From positions 558,001-622,000 of the forward strand of contig NZ_CP028561.1 in assembly GCF_002165255.2 (NCBI RefSeq): 64,000 bases of DNA, given 5' to 3'. Positions 1 through 14,624 of this stretch are shown piece after piece. The translations under genes and the position numbers were made by a program. Source of the stretch: Acinetobacter sp. WCHA45. Its GTDB lineage: Bacteria; Pseudomonadota; Gammaproteobacteria; Pseudomonadales; Moraxellaceae. The notes below the pieces were generated by a model. That model was not told the DNA's origin. It ran no database searches and saw only the letters and a program-made list of their open reading frames with translations. The stretch's first letter is position 1, and each line of letters starts with the position of its first letter.

Positions 1-230
1 ATAAAAAAATGAAAATTACTTTAAACATAAATCAAACTTAATACGAATGAATTGAGGGTATTACATCATGTATAGAATACGACGATTTGATCTTGTTCTA
101 CCATGATAAATAAAGCCTATTAAATCATGATCCTACAAAACATACATTTATGAAAATTGACTATAACAGTCAAAGTGATGCCATATGAGGATAAATTGAA
201 CAAAAGTATGCTTAGATAAAACGATTGTTT

Positions 231-1055
231 TTAATAATTGATAAGTTTGCGATGCTGCATTAATGGCATTGCTAGTCGAATATCATTTTGTTCAGCTAGG
301 TCAAATGAAGATGTAATTAAACCATGTCCTTCAACTGTAATCATTTCTAATAGTTGCCCTCGGCTATTTGTAATCCCTGCATGACCCCAAGTTTGACGCT
401 GTTCACCATGCCAGCCTTGCTGGGCTGCACCAAGCACATAACATTGGCTATCCATTGCACGTGCTTGTAATAGTAATTGCCAATGAAGTTGCCCTGTAGT
501 GTAAGTAAATGCAGCAGGCGCGGTTAGAATGTTTGCTCCTTTGGTGCGTAACATCAACGAGAGTTCTGGAAAACGCAGGTCATAACACACCATCAGTCCG
601 ATATTGCCAAAAGGTGTTTTGGCAACTACAACTTCATCACCAGGTTCAAAGAATCTTGATTCCTGATAACCACCGACAGCATCACTGACCTGAACGTCAA
701 ATAAATGGATTTTGTCATAACGCGCTTCAGTTTTTTCAGGACTAATGCATAAACTGACGGTTCTAACTCGACCATCATTAATGATTGAACCATCAGGACG
801 AAACGGGCAAGGGAGGGTACCTGCGATAATCCAGATTTGATAACGATGAGCCAATTGTTCCAATCGTTGTTGGATGCTCTCGAATTGTGCTGCTGTCTCG
901 CGTTGTTTCCCTGCTGCAAAACAAACAAAATTTTCTGGGAAAACAATAAGCTCAGCAGCTTGAGCCTTACTTTGTTGGATCAATGATTCAATGACGATGA
1001 AATTTGCTTCAATGTCATTTTGAGAGTTCATTTGTGCAACAGAAAGTAAGGTCAT
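231..1055 (-). CDS. Carbon-nitrogen hydrolase (nitrilase superfamily, Nit2-like amidase)
   Basis: Predicted cytoplasmic amidase of the nitrilase superfamily, 274 residues, the usual length for the Nit1/Nit2 branch. The family's Glu-Lys-Cys triad is visible as Glu41 (FPENF), Lys115 (YDKIHLFD) and Cys157 (MVCYDLRFPE). The YDKIHLFDV and CYDLRFPE motifs are typical of proteins that hydrolyse deaminated glutathione or omega-amides, so metabolite repair is the likeliest role, but the substrate cannot be fixed from sequence. It lies downstream of the STAS/phosphatase pair on the same strand, with about 28 bp between them, and may be their last operon member. Family assignment is sure; substrate is inference. 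Confidence 0.85.
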   Translation of the reverse strand: MTLLSVAQMNSQNDIEANFIVIESLIQQSKAQAAELIVFPENFVCFAAGKQRETAAQFESIQQRLEQLAHRYQIWIIAGTLPCPFRPDGSIINDGRVRTVSLCISPEKTEARYDKIHLFDVQVSDAVGGYQESRFFEPGDEVVVAKTPFGNIGLMVCYDLRFPELSLMLRTKGANILTAPAAFTYTTGQLHWQLLLQARAMDSQCYVLGAAQQGWHGEQRQTWGHAGITNSRGQLLEMITVEGHGLITSSFDLAEQNDIRLAMPLMQHRKLINY

Positions 1056-1083
1056 ACAAGCATCACAATTTAGTTTTCAGCAA

Positions 1084-1605
1084 TTATGCATTTTGTTTTT
1101 GTGAATCAAGAGATAAAAACTCTTGTTCTTTTTGCAATTGCTTTACAAGTGGCTCAAACATATTTTGGTTGTTTTCATTTAAACGCATTAGTGTTTTATG
1201 CGCATCTAACACAGTGTTGAGCATTGCACTATGTGTAACGTGCTCTTCAGTTAATTCTAAAGTGCATACGTTTGGATCGCCGCAATAATTTAAAATCACA
1301 AATACCTGACCTAGCCCCATACTGTTGGCTAAAGTTGTAATATCTGGATTTGTCGAGAGCATAACAGCTTGAATATGATGAACTTGTTTAAGCTTAAGAC
1401 CTAGTTTTGCAAGTACACCCAAGACTGTGCTGTCAATAAATGTAGTTTCAGTTAAATCAACAATTGCACCGACAACATTCTGTTGCTGTTCAATTTTGTT
1501 GAGTAACTTGTCTAAACTTATACAAGAGTGAGCGCGCACTTCGCCAATAAGCTTGAAAATATGCGTTCCGTTCAAACTTGCATATTCAACATGACCTGTT
1601 GACAT
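1084..1605 (-). CDS. gigB: STAS-domain anti-anti-sigma-like protein (GigB type)
   Basis: Single STAS domain followed by a C-terminal helical extension, about 173 residues from the Met at 1605. An upstream in-frame start at 1665 would add 20 residues that do not look like STAS sequence, so I prefer 1605, although neither start has a good ribosome site. The phosphorylatable serine of the family is Ser59 in FIDSTVLGVL. The gene lies directly downstream of a SpoIIE-type phosphatase, the partner-switch arrangement described in Acinetobacter as GigA/GigB, where the phosphatase dephosphorylates the STAS protein and controls stress and antibiotic tolerance. The symbol rests on this gene order and my recollection of the system. 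Confidence 0.75.
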   Translation of the reverse strand: MSTGHVEYASLNGTHIFKLIGEVRAHSCISLDKLLNKIEQQQNVVGAIVDLTETTFIDSTVLGVLAKLGLKLKQVHHIQAVMLSTNPDITTLANSMGLGQVFVILNYCGDPNVCTLELTEEHVTHSAMLNTVLDAHKTLMRLNENNQNMFEPLVKQLQKEQEFLSLDSQKQNA

Positions 1606-1707
1606 ATAAATGCCATTTTCAGAGAAAGGATATAAAATTATCCCATAGTGATATTCTAGACACAAGTGGTTGGATGCTGTGATCTAATTAAAATATTGAT
1701 TTTAGAG

Positions 1708-2676
1708 TTAATTCATTCGACATATGCTTAATATTGCAATATCGTCAGCAACATGATCTGGTGCTTTGAAAGCGTCATGCTGAAGATGTTCGACCAATTG
1801 ATTAAATTGATCATTCAAACCGCCGTCAAATGGTTCAAGTGCGCCATCAGAACATAATATAAAACGAGCATTACGGCTCAGCGTACAACAATGTTCTTCA
1901 ACTTCTAGTTCTTCAGTAAGACCTAATGGAAAGCTACTTGTTGTAAGGATTTGTGGTGGTTGGTTGGGCTCAAAGATAATTGGAGGAGGGTAGTGCCCAG
2001 CACTTGACCAACATACTTCATGAGTTGCTAAGTTTAATATTCCCGCCACCATAGTAATATGCTTTTCAATATTTTCTTGTACTAACATTGCATTTAGTTT
2101 TTGAATCAATTGACTAGGTGTTTTTGATCGGCCATGAAATGCCGCCATCCAAGATGTCAGTAAACTACTTGTTACCCCATGACCTGAAACATCTGCTAAA
2201 TAAAACAAGACTTCATCATCATTTAATCTCCAGTAATCATACCAATCTCCTGACAGGTAAGCTGAAGGCTGAAAAAATGATTCAAATTGATAGTTTGGTA
2301 ATTCGATCGGGTTTGGTAATAATCTTTTTTGTAGTTCTGCGGCGGAAGGTAAATCTCTACTATCTTGATTACGTTTATATTGAGCATCGATTTTAAATAA
2401 TGAGTGAACAGGATTTTTGGGTAATTCACTCCAAATCCATCCTGCCAACGCACCCATTTCCCATGCTTGAGCTAATGCAGTTCCTTCATGTTCAAAAGCA
2501 AGAACAATTGTAGGTAATTTCCATTGGTATTTTAAAAAATCTTGTACATCGGCAATAGCAATTATTGTTGGATCATACAAATCTAAATCATCGATATGAA
2601 TGATTTGTAAACTCGGTAACTCATTTAGTGCTTGTTCTAAATAAGATATTGAGCGTGTGGGTTGAATAAAATACAT
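1708..2676 (-). CDS. gigA: PP2C/SpoIIE-type serine phosphatase (GigA type)
   Basis: RsbU-like regulator. The first ~115 residues resemble a degenerate receiver fold, ending near WSELPKNP. The C-terminal ~200 residues are a SpoIIE-type PP2C phosphatase with the metal-site motifs LSGDWYDY and ADVSGHG, and with CSDGALEPF near the end. An upstream in-frame ATG at 2712 is possible. I chose the Met at 2676 because the predicted first beta strand (MYFIQPTRS) begins there. The expected substrate is the STAS protein encoded about 100 bp downstream. The pair matches the Acinetobacter GigA/GigB stress-response module. No typical receiver phospho-aspartate is obvious, so the input signal is unknown. Confidence 0.78.
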   Translation of the reverse strand: MYFIQPTRSISYLEQALNELPSLQIIHIDDLDLYDPTIIAIADVQDFLKYQWKLPTIVLAFEHEGTALAQAWEMGALAGWIWSELPKNPVHSLFKIDAQYKRNQDSRDLPSAAELQKRLLPNPIELPNYQFESFFQPSAYLSGDWYDYWRLNDDEVLFYLADVSGHGVTSSLLTSWMAAFHGRSKTPSQLIQKLNAMLVQENIEKHITMVAGILNLATHEVCWSSAGHYPPPIIFEPNQPPQILTTSSFPLGLTEELEVEEHCCTLSRNARFILCSDGALEPFDGGLNDQFNQLVEHLQHDAFKAPDHVADDIAILSICRMN

Positions 2677-2807
2677 AGATAAGCAGCCGACCTTTTGTAT
2701 TTGTATGATCATTTTTTAATTCATCATAGATGAAATATGATGAAAAACATAGTATTGCTAAAACTTTAAATTAATACATAAGTCTATCATTTAAAGTTCC
2801 TAAGAGA

Positions 2808-3692
2808 TTACTTGTCATCACCTGATTGATCGTTATTATCATCTTCGTCACTTACAAATGAAACATCTGCCGAATCTCCATGCTTTTCAGCGATTTGGAA
2901 GGCTTTACGTTGTAAGTAAAAATCACGGATCATTGAATATTTATCGCCTTTTAAGCTTTCTTCAATATCCAAAATTTGTGAGCGAGCATCAATTGCTTGT
3001 AATAAATTAGTAGACCAATAAATACCTTCTTGATCATCTAATAAATATTTTTGTGGGCGACCAAAACTATCTGTTGCTAAACCAAAACCGTCACGGAATG
3101 TGCTTGGACCAAAAAATGGCAGCATCACGTAAGGACCTGATGGTACACCGTAGTAACCTAAAGTGACGCCAAAACTTTCCTCTTCAGTGGTTAGGCCTAA
3201 ACGACGGGCAGGATCAGCAAAACCTAGTGTTGTAAGCGTATTAATCGTGAAACGACCTAATGTCTTGGCAGCGCGAGTTGGTCGTCCTTGGATTAATTGG
3301 TTGACTGCATTCCAAGGCTCACCTAGATTTTTCCTAAATTGGCGATAAGGAGTACGGACTTCTTCTGGAACTTTTGCTACATACTGTATTGCAACAGGTT
3401 TTAATAAATTACGATCCAAAGCATCATTTAAAGCAAAGATCTGTCTATTCAATGGTTGTAAAGGATCTTTTACAGCATCAGGTTGGGCAGCGTTTGCATT
3501 GACCTTTAAATCATTTCTAGTGATATGTTTTAAATCTTTTATGGCTTGAATCGTCGATGTTGATTGTTGATTGTTGGTATTTGCCACAGAGCTTGTTTGA
3601 ATAGATGGCTCGTTTTGAACTTCTTGTGCTAATACAGGTGAGTATGCCCCAGCAGTTAACAGCCCAAGCAAGATGTAATTTGAGTAATGCAT
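2808..3692 (-). CDS. mlaA: MlaA/VacJ-family outer-membrane phospholipid-transport protein without lipobox
   Basis: MlaA removes phospholipids from the outer leaflet of the outer membrane and passes them to the MlaC/MlaFEDB system. The family core runs from DPLQPLNRQIFALND (about residue 77) through TLGFADPARRLGL and LGYYGVPSGPYVMLPFFGPS. A signal peptide (YILLGLLTAGAYSPVLAQ) is present, but the expected lipobox cysteine is not; the 294-residue protein contains no cysteine at all. It ends in an acidic tail (DEDDNNDQSGDDK). The start at 3692 has a good ribosome site (GAAGGA). Most mla genes lie elsewhere, and mlaA is commonly unlinked from them. Confidence 0.85.
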   Translation of the reverse strand: MHYSNYILLGLLTAGAYSPVLAQEVQNEPSIQTSSVANTNNQQSTSTIQAIKDLKHITRNDLKVNANAAQPDAVKDPLQPLNRQIFALNDALDRNLLKPVAIQYVAKVPEEVRTPYRQFRKNLGEPWNAVNQLIQGRPTRAAKTLGRFTINTLTTLGFADPARRLGLTTEEESFGVTLGYYGVPSGPYVMLPFFGPSTFRDGFGLATDSFGRPQKYLLDDQEGIYWSTNLLQAIDARSQILDIEESLKGDKYSMIRDFYLQRKAFQIAEKHGDSADVSFVSDEDDNNDQSGDDK

Positions 3693-3885
3693 ATAAGTCC
3701 TTCGTCGCCATTAGAGCGAAATACAGTCATTAGAATGATTGCGCTGCATGACGCAAAACATAGATATAAGGTATACAGTTTAGTTGTTCTCTTCTTATTA
3801 AAACAAATTCGGTCGAAAAATATAAGAAAAATTGTGATTTTGGTTTAAAAACGTCCACTTAAATAAAAAAGATTAGGAAATGGGG

Positions 3886-3913
3886 TTGTGTTGGGAGAGG
3901 AATGGTGTAGAAT
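3886..3913 (+). promoter_or_regulatory. Likely rRNA operon promoter P1
   Basis: TTGTGT at 3886-3891 and TAGAAT at 3908-3913 are separated by 16 bp and followed by a GCAC discriminator. An AT-rich tract (about 3790-3880) lies upstream and could act as an UP element. The TAGAATGCACA string recurs in the promoter of the tRNA operon near 44.7 kb, which supports the call. The stretch 3693-4258 otherwise holds only the rRNA leader; I see no gene in it. Confidence 0.6.
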
Positions 3914-4025
3914 GCACATCCATCGGCGGTGATGCAGATAAAAACTTGTTGAGAAACAAGGATTTGGCTAAAGTAGTTAGGTTCTTGGGTTGATTAGTGA
4001 GTTTTAAAAATATCGAAATTACCTG

Positions 4026-4053
4026 TTGACTTTAATTTAGATTAGAGTAACAT
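4026..4053 (+). promoter_or_regulatory. Possible second rRNA promoter (P2)
   Basis: TTGACT at 4026-4031 is followed, after about 16 bp, by TAACAT. It lies between P1 and the 16S processing stem, as P2 does in other gammaproteobacterial rrn operons. The -10 match is weak, so this is tentative. Confidence 0.35.
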
Positions 4054-4105
4054 AGCCGACCTAGCTTGGTGATGACGAATCATCGAGAAGATCATTAAGA
4101 GAATA

Positions 4106-4144
4106 GAAGAACAACTTGTGTGGATTTTTACTGGTTGATCGATC
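4106..4144 (+). other. 16S processing stem, 5' arm
   Basis: The sequence starting GAAGAACAACTTGTG is the reverse complement, with few mismatches, of the sequence at 5802-5840 that ends CAAGTTGTTCTTC. The two arms would pair around the 16S RNA as the RNase III processing stem. Confidence 0.7.
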
Positions 4145-4258
4145 GAAAATATTTCATTGATTGAATGGTAGAAATTTCTCGAAGTTTATTTGAGCGAATT
4201 TTTAGTCAGAAAATTGATGAGCCAGATTTAGTACTTTTAGTAAAGTACAAATGATTTT

Positions 4259-5795
<1,537 letters not shown>

Positions 5796-5801
5796 ACGAA
5801 A

Positions 5802-5840
5802 GATTGACGATCGGTAAGAATCCACAACAAGTTGTTCTTC
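5802..5840 (+). other. 16S processing stem, 3' arm
   Basis: Partner of the 5' arm at 4106-4144. It lies immediately after the 16S 3' end and before tRNA-Ile, the expected position for an RNase III stem. Confidence 0.7.
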
Positions 5841-5854
5841 GAAGATGTATCTGA

Positions 5855-5931
<77 letters not shown>

Positions 5932-6001
5932 CTACTGACGAAGTGATGAATAATCACAAGCTGCTAGATAAAAAGATATGTCGTTCATTATGATTAAAGC
6001 T

Positions 6002-6077
6002 GGGGACTTAGCTTAGTTGGTAGAGCGCCTGCTTTGCACGCAGGAGGTCAGGAGTTCGACTCTCCTAGTCTCCACCA
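6002..6077 (+). tRNA. tRNA-Ala (TGC)
   Basis: 76 nt with encoded CCA. The acceptor arm GGGGACT pairs with AGTCTCC (one G-U pair), and the anticodon loop CTTTGCACG gives TGC. It is the second spacer tRNA of the operon. The remaining spacer to 23S (6078-6497, about 420 nt) contains no gene that I can see. Confidence 0.97.
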
Positions 6078-6497
6078 AATTTCAAGATTAGAAAAACAAC
6101 GTTTTTCCTTGAAATTTAAGCAAACAGCTATGCTGTGCGCAGGCACACATAGAACGAAGCTTAGAGCTAAAGATTACAGAACTTAGTAAGCAAATAGCTT
6201 CTTAACTTCTGTGATTTATCACAGTTTACTACTCGCTGACGAGGTGGTAGTTAATCATTAACAGATTAGAAAATTGAGTCTGAAATAAATTGTTCACTCA
6301 AGAATTTAAGTTGATCGAAGTAATTTGATTGATTTAAACATATTGAGAACTAGCAAAAACACTGAATCAAGCGTTTTGGTATATGAATTTAGATTGAAGC
6401 TGTATGGTGATTAAATTCACAGACAACAAACCAGTAGCAATTAAGTTTGCAACGCTAACACTCACTTGTATGTGTTAACGACTGTTTGGGGTTGTAT

Positions 6498-9388
<2,891 letters not shown>

Positions 9389-9561
9389 ACAACACCCAAA
9401 CAGTTGTTGTATTCAAGATAAATTCAATACACAACTTGATTTAGTGTACAAACTAGTTACAATACAGACCAATTATCTAATCCGTTAATAACTCTTTGGA
9501 TCGTAAGTAAGGCATACATTATTAATTAATGTGAATAAGACCCGAAAACACCACAACAGTT

Positions 9562-9677
9562 TGCTGGCGACAATAGCAAGAGTGAACCACCTGATCCCTT
9601 CCCGAACTCAGAAGTGAAACCTCTTAGCGCTGATGGTAGTGTGGCGTTTGCCATGTGAGAGTAAGTCATCGCCAGCT
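9562..9677 (+). rRNA. rrf: 5S ribosomal RNA
   Basis: About 115 nt. The terminal stem GCTGGCG pairs with CGCCAGC. The conserved core CCGAACTCAGAAGTGAAAC and GGTAGTGTGG are present. It is the last gene of the operon, with the terminator directly after it. Confidence 0.95.
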
Positions 9678-9687
9678 TTTAATTCTA

Positions 9688-9725
9688 AAACACCCCCTGA
9701 TCGAGAGATGAGGGGGTGTTTTTTA
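9688..9725 (+). terminator. rRNA operon terminator
   Basis: Stem AACACCCCCT / AGGGGGTGTT with a 12-nt loop, followed by a T run. It lies directly downstream of 5S. Confidence 0.9.
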
Positions 9726-9856
9726 TGCTGTGGCAAAGAAATTGGGAGTTGATCTAAGAATAAATTTTAGTCTGATGAAAATTGTGTCATATGTAGAAAT
9801 TAGAGTTGTGTTATTCTCTTAGTAGTATGTCGAATAATTAATAAAGATGGGTTAGC

Positions 9857-9998
9857 ATGATTTTTTATACACTTTTATCTGCTTACGACTTGGTCTAGTT
9901 TTCTAGCAGGGGATTTAATTAAGCTTGTGCGAAGAACGATGGGACAGAACGTGCTTGAAGAAATGCTTGAGTGTCTTAAGCAGCAAAACATAAAATAA
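9857..9998 (+). pseudogene. Possible remnant of a short coding sequence
   Basis: Two short frames joined by a +1 shift. An ATG at 9857 opens 13 codons (MIFYTLLSAYDLV) to a TAG. The next frame then reads on as SSFLAGDLIKLVRRTMGQ and NVLEEMLECLKQQNIK to a TAA at 9998. The second part looks protein-like, but I do not recognise it. It may be a relic left between the rRNA operon and rpoN, or chance. The rest of 9726-10188 shows no gene. Confidence 0.25.
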
Positions 9999-10188
9999 TA
10001 TACGCTATTTGAATGTTTGTTAAATGAGAGGGATACAATCCCCAATTACAATAAATATTTGCACCTTTGTTATTTTTGAGCAGATTAATCAGTAGAAAAG
10101 AGCTTTGCTTATAGGCGTAAACATTGCTTTATGTTATAAATATTTTTATGGGCATGTTTCTTGCTTATTTAAAAAGGGAAGTCTTAGT

Positions 10189-11637
10189 ATGAAATTATCT
10201 GTAGGGTTGAAAGTTGCGAATAGTTTATCGTTGACCCCTCAATTACAGCAGGCAATTCGTTTACTACAACTTTCTAGTTTGGAATTGGAGCAAGAAATAC
10301 AAATTCAATTAGATAGTAATCCGTTACTGGAAAAAACTGAAGAAAATAATACAACAGAAAGTTTATCTACTTCAGAGATCAGTGAGTCAGGAGATTTAAC
10401 CACTGAACTTAATGCAGATCATTTACCAAATGACTTGCCTGTTGATACCGAATGGGATGATATTTATACACATCAATCAACTGCATTGGCGTCGCCAGAA
10501 TATGAGGAACGAGAGGATAATCGTCAAGTTCAATTGAGTCTAAAAGAACATATCTTAGAGCAAGTGAATTTATTGCATTTTTCTACAGTAGATAAATTAA
10601 TTGCCTATTGCATCGTTGATTCTTTAGATGATAAAGGGTTTTTAGATGCTGAATTAGATGATATTTTGCTTGCAGTTACTCGTTTATTACAGGAAATGGA
10701 GAGTGCTGATGAGGTTGAAGAAGATGAAATTATTGTTGTTTTAAAACATATTCAACGTTTAGATCCAATTGGAGTGGGTTCTCGAAATTTAGCAGAATGT
10801 TTAAAGATCCAATTAGAAGGCATAGATCAAAAAAAATCATACTTAGCTGAAGCAAAGTGTTTACTGAAGTATTATGAATTATTAATAGCAAATGATTTAA
10901 ATAAACTATTAAAACAAACAGGTTTGTCTAAAGAGCAGTTGAAAGGTGCTGTTGATTTATTAAAAACATTAAAACCTTACCCAGGTTTAGAATTTAGCCA
11001 ACAAGAATCTGAATATCAAGTTCCTGATGTTGTGGTTTCTAAGAAAGATCAACATTGGCAAGTGCAGCTTAATCCCGATGTTATGCCTAAATTAAGGATT
11101 AATTCTTTTTATTCAAATATGATTCGTCGTGCTGATCAGAGTGATGATAATGTTTATTTACGTAATCAAATGCTTGAGGCTAAAAATTTTATTAAAAGTA
11201 TAGATGAACGACATAAAACATTACTCAAAGTTTCAACTTGTATTGTGGAACATCAGCGAGCTTTTCTTGAACAAGGACCTGAGGCGATGAAGCCTTTAGT
11301 TCTCCGTGATGTTGCAGAGGAAGTTGAATTGCATGAGTCTACTGTTTCACGTGTAACAACTAATAAATATATGCTTACACCACGTGGTTTATTTGAATTG
11401 AAATACTTTTTTTCAAGTCATGTTGGAACGACGACAGGTGGTGAGGCATCTTCAACTGCGATTCGGGCAATGATTAAAAAATTGGTTTCGAATGAGAATC
11501 CGCGTAAGCCTTTGTCTGATAATGCAATTGCGGAAATGTTGAAAGATGAGGGGATTGAAGTAGCTCGACGTACAGTCGCAAAATATCGTGAATCGTTACA
11601 TATTCCATCATCTTCAGAGAGAAAAGTCTTGATCTAA
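10189..11637 (+). CDS. rpoN: RNA polymerase sigma-54 factor RpoN
   Basis: Sigma-54, 482 residues. Region I is glutamine-rich (LTPQLQQAIRLLQLSS, about residues 16-31) and is followed by an acidic linker, the core-binding domain, the helix-turn-helix (VAEEVELHESTVSRVTTNKY) and the C-terminal RpoN box ARRTVAKYRE. The ATG at 10189 is preferred over upstream in-frame starts because AAAAGGGAAG sits just before it and the conserved N-terminus begins there. hpf follows about 165 bp downstream, the usual rpoN-hpf arrangement. It directs activator-dependent transcription from -24/-12 promoters. Confidence 0.95.
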   Translation: MKLSVGLKVANSLSLTPQLQQAIRLLQLSSLELEQEIQIQLDSNPLLEKTEENNTTESLSTSEISESGDLTTELNADHLPNDLPVDTEWDDIYTHQSTALASPEYEEREDNRQVQLSLKEHILEQVNLLHFSTVDKLIAYCIVDSLDDKGFLDAELDDILLAVTRLLQEMESADEVEEDEIIVVLKHIQRLDPIGVGSRNLAECLKIQLEGIDQKKSYLAEAKCLLKYYELLIANDLNKLLKQTGLSKEQLKGAVDLLKTLKPYPGLEFSQQESEYQVPDVVVSKKDQHWQVQLNPDVMPKLRINSFYSNMIRRADQSDDNVYLRNQMLEAKNFIKSIDERHKTLLKVSTCIVEHQRAFLEQGPEAMKPLVLRDVAEEVELHESTVSRVTTNKYMLTPRGLFELKYFFSSHVGTTTGGEASSTAIRAMIKKLVSNENPRKPLSDNAIAEMLKDEGIEVARRTVAKYRESLHIPSSSERKVLI

Positions 11638-11803
11638 ATTTCAAGGTGTGACTATTCTAGGGATTCATTATTACGGAATAATGAATCTTTTTAATAATCA
11701 CTAAAGGAATCGCTAAAATGATTTAATGAATATTGAATCTTAATATGCATTAAATTTGCTTAGGCGATTCTTTGTATCCTTAGAAAAGGTGAGGGATAGA
11801 ATT

Positions 11804-12145
11804 ATGCAAATAACGATTCGTGGACACCATTTAACTATTACGCCTGCTATTGAAGAAAATATAAAAATGAAATTTAGTCAAATGACTAAGCATCTAGATC
11901 AAGTGAATAGTATGCAAATCAAATTGGCTAAAGATCATCAAATTGATAGACGTTCTCATAAAGGGAGCTCAAATCATATTGCTGAGGCGATTATTCGCTT
12001 ACCGGGGATTGAACTGTTTGCGCAGGCGACAGCAGATGATATGTATACTTCGATTAATAAATTAACAGAAAAACTGAAAAGACAACTTACAAAACATAGA
12101 AAAATACAGTGTTCTTATCAACATGAGCTAGCAATTTTAACTTAA
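11804..12145 (+). CDS. hpf: Ribosome hibernation promoting factor (short HPF/RaiA family)
   Basis: Short ribosome-associated inhibitor, 113 residues, starting MQITIRGHHLTITPAI. It has the beta-alpha-beta-beta-beta-alpha fold of the S30AE family (INKLTEKLKRQLTKHR in the final helix) and no long C-terminal dimerisation domain. The ATG at 11804 follows GGTGAGGG. It binds the 30S subunit in stationary phase and promotes 100S dimer formation. Its place after rpoN is conserved in proteobacteria. Confidence 0.92.
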   Translation: MQITIRGHHLTITPAIEENIKMKFSQMTKHLDQVNSMQIKLAKDHQIDRRSHKGSSNHIAEAIIRLPGIELFAQATADDMYTSINKLTEKLKRQLTKHRKIQCSYQHELAILT

Positions 12146-12154
12146 GTTTTTTTA

Positions 12155-12191
12155 TCAAAAGAGGCTTTGCAAATAGCCTCTTTTTTTTTAT
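12155..12191 (+). terminator. Terminator after hpf
   Basis: Hairpin GAGGCTTTGCAAATAGCCTC followed by a run of T, 10 bp past the hpf stop. Confidence 0.85.
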
Positions 12192-12281
12192 CGATAAAAA
12201 AAGAAATGGCTTACTGAATTATCTGAAAAAGTTATAGTAAAATGTATGGTTTGACGCCATGGTTGTATAAGAGGTCTAGTA

Positions 12282-12533
12282 ATGAATAGTGAGCAGCTCA
12301 CGCAAATTTTAAAAGAAGCTTTCCCTGAAGCAGAAGTAGCAGTGAGTGGCCAAGCTGGGAAATTCGACCTTCGAATTGTTGATGATCAGTTTGATGGCAA
12401 ACGTACGATTACTCGTCAACAAGCCGTATATGCACCATTAAACTCTTATATCGCAAGTGGTGAAGTGCACGCAGTTACGATTCGCGCAATGACAAAAGAC
12501 GAATGGCGCAAAGCAAGCCTTTTCGGAGCTTAA
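12282..12533 (+). CDS. ibaG: BolA-family protein IbaG
   Basis: 83-residue BolA/IbaG-type protein with the class-II KH-like fold. The segment RTITRQQAVYAPLNSYIASG and the invariant His in GEVHAVTIRAMT are visible. IbaG partners with monothiol glutaredoxin and is tied to iron-sulfur and acid-stress physiology. It lies 6 bp upstream of murA, an ibaG-murA linkage conserved across gammaproteobacteria. It likely heads an ibaG-murA-hisG transcript. Confidence 0.9.
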   Translation: MNSEQLTQILKEAFPEAEVAVSGQAGKFDLRIVDDQFDGKRTITRQQAVYAPLNSYIASGEVHAVTIRAMTKDEWRKASLFGA

Positions 12534-14485
<1,952 letters not shown>

Positions 14486-14501
14486 TTTTGTATGATGATT
14501 C

Positions 14502-14530
14502 AAAAAAACCGTTCTTTTGAACGGTTTTTT
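14502..14530 (+). terminator. Terminator after hisG
   Basis: Stem AAAAACCGTTC / GAACGGTTTTT with a short TTTT loop and a T tail. It ends the ibaG-murA-hisG transcript. Confidence 0.88.
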
Positions 14531-14624
14531 TATCGCTTAATTTTCTAATTAAGGGAAAGAATGTCTTACTTTCAGATTTGGCTGTGAGCTAAAAGGATTT
14601 ATCGTTTTTTGATTAGAGATAAGA

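Noticed and set aside
1..230. Possible small genes at the window start
   Set aside because: Only short AT-rich frames; nothing supportable.
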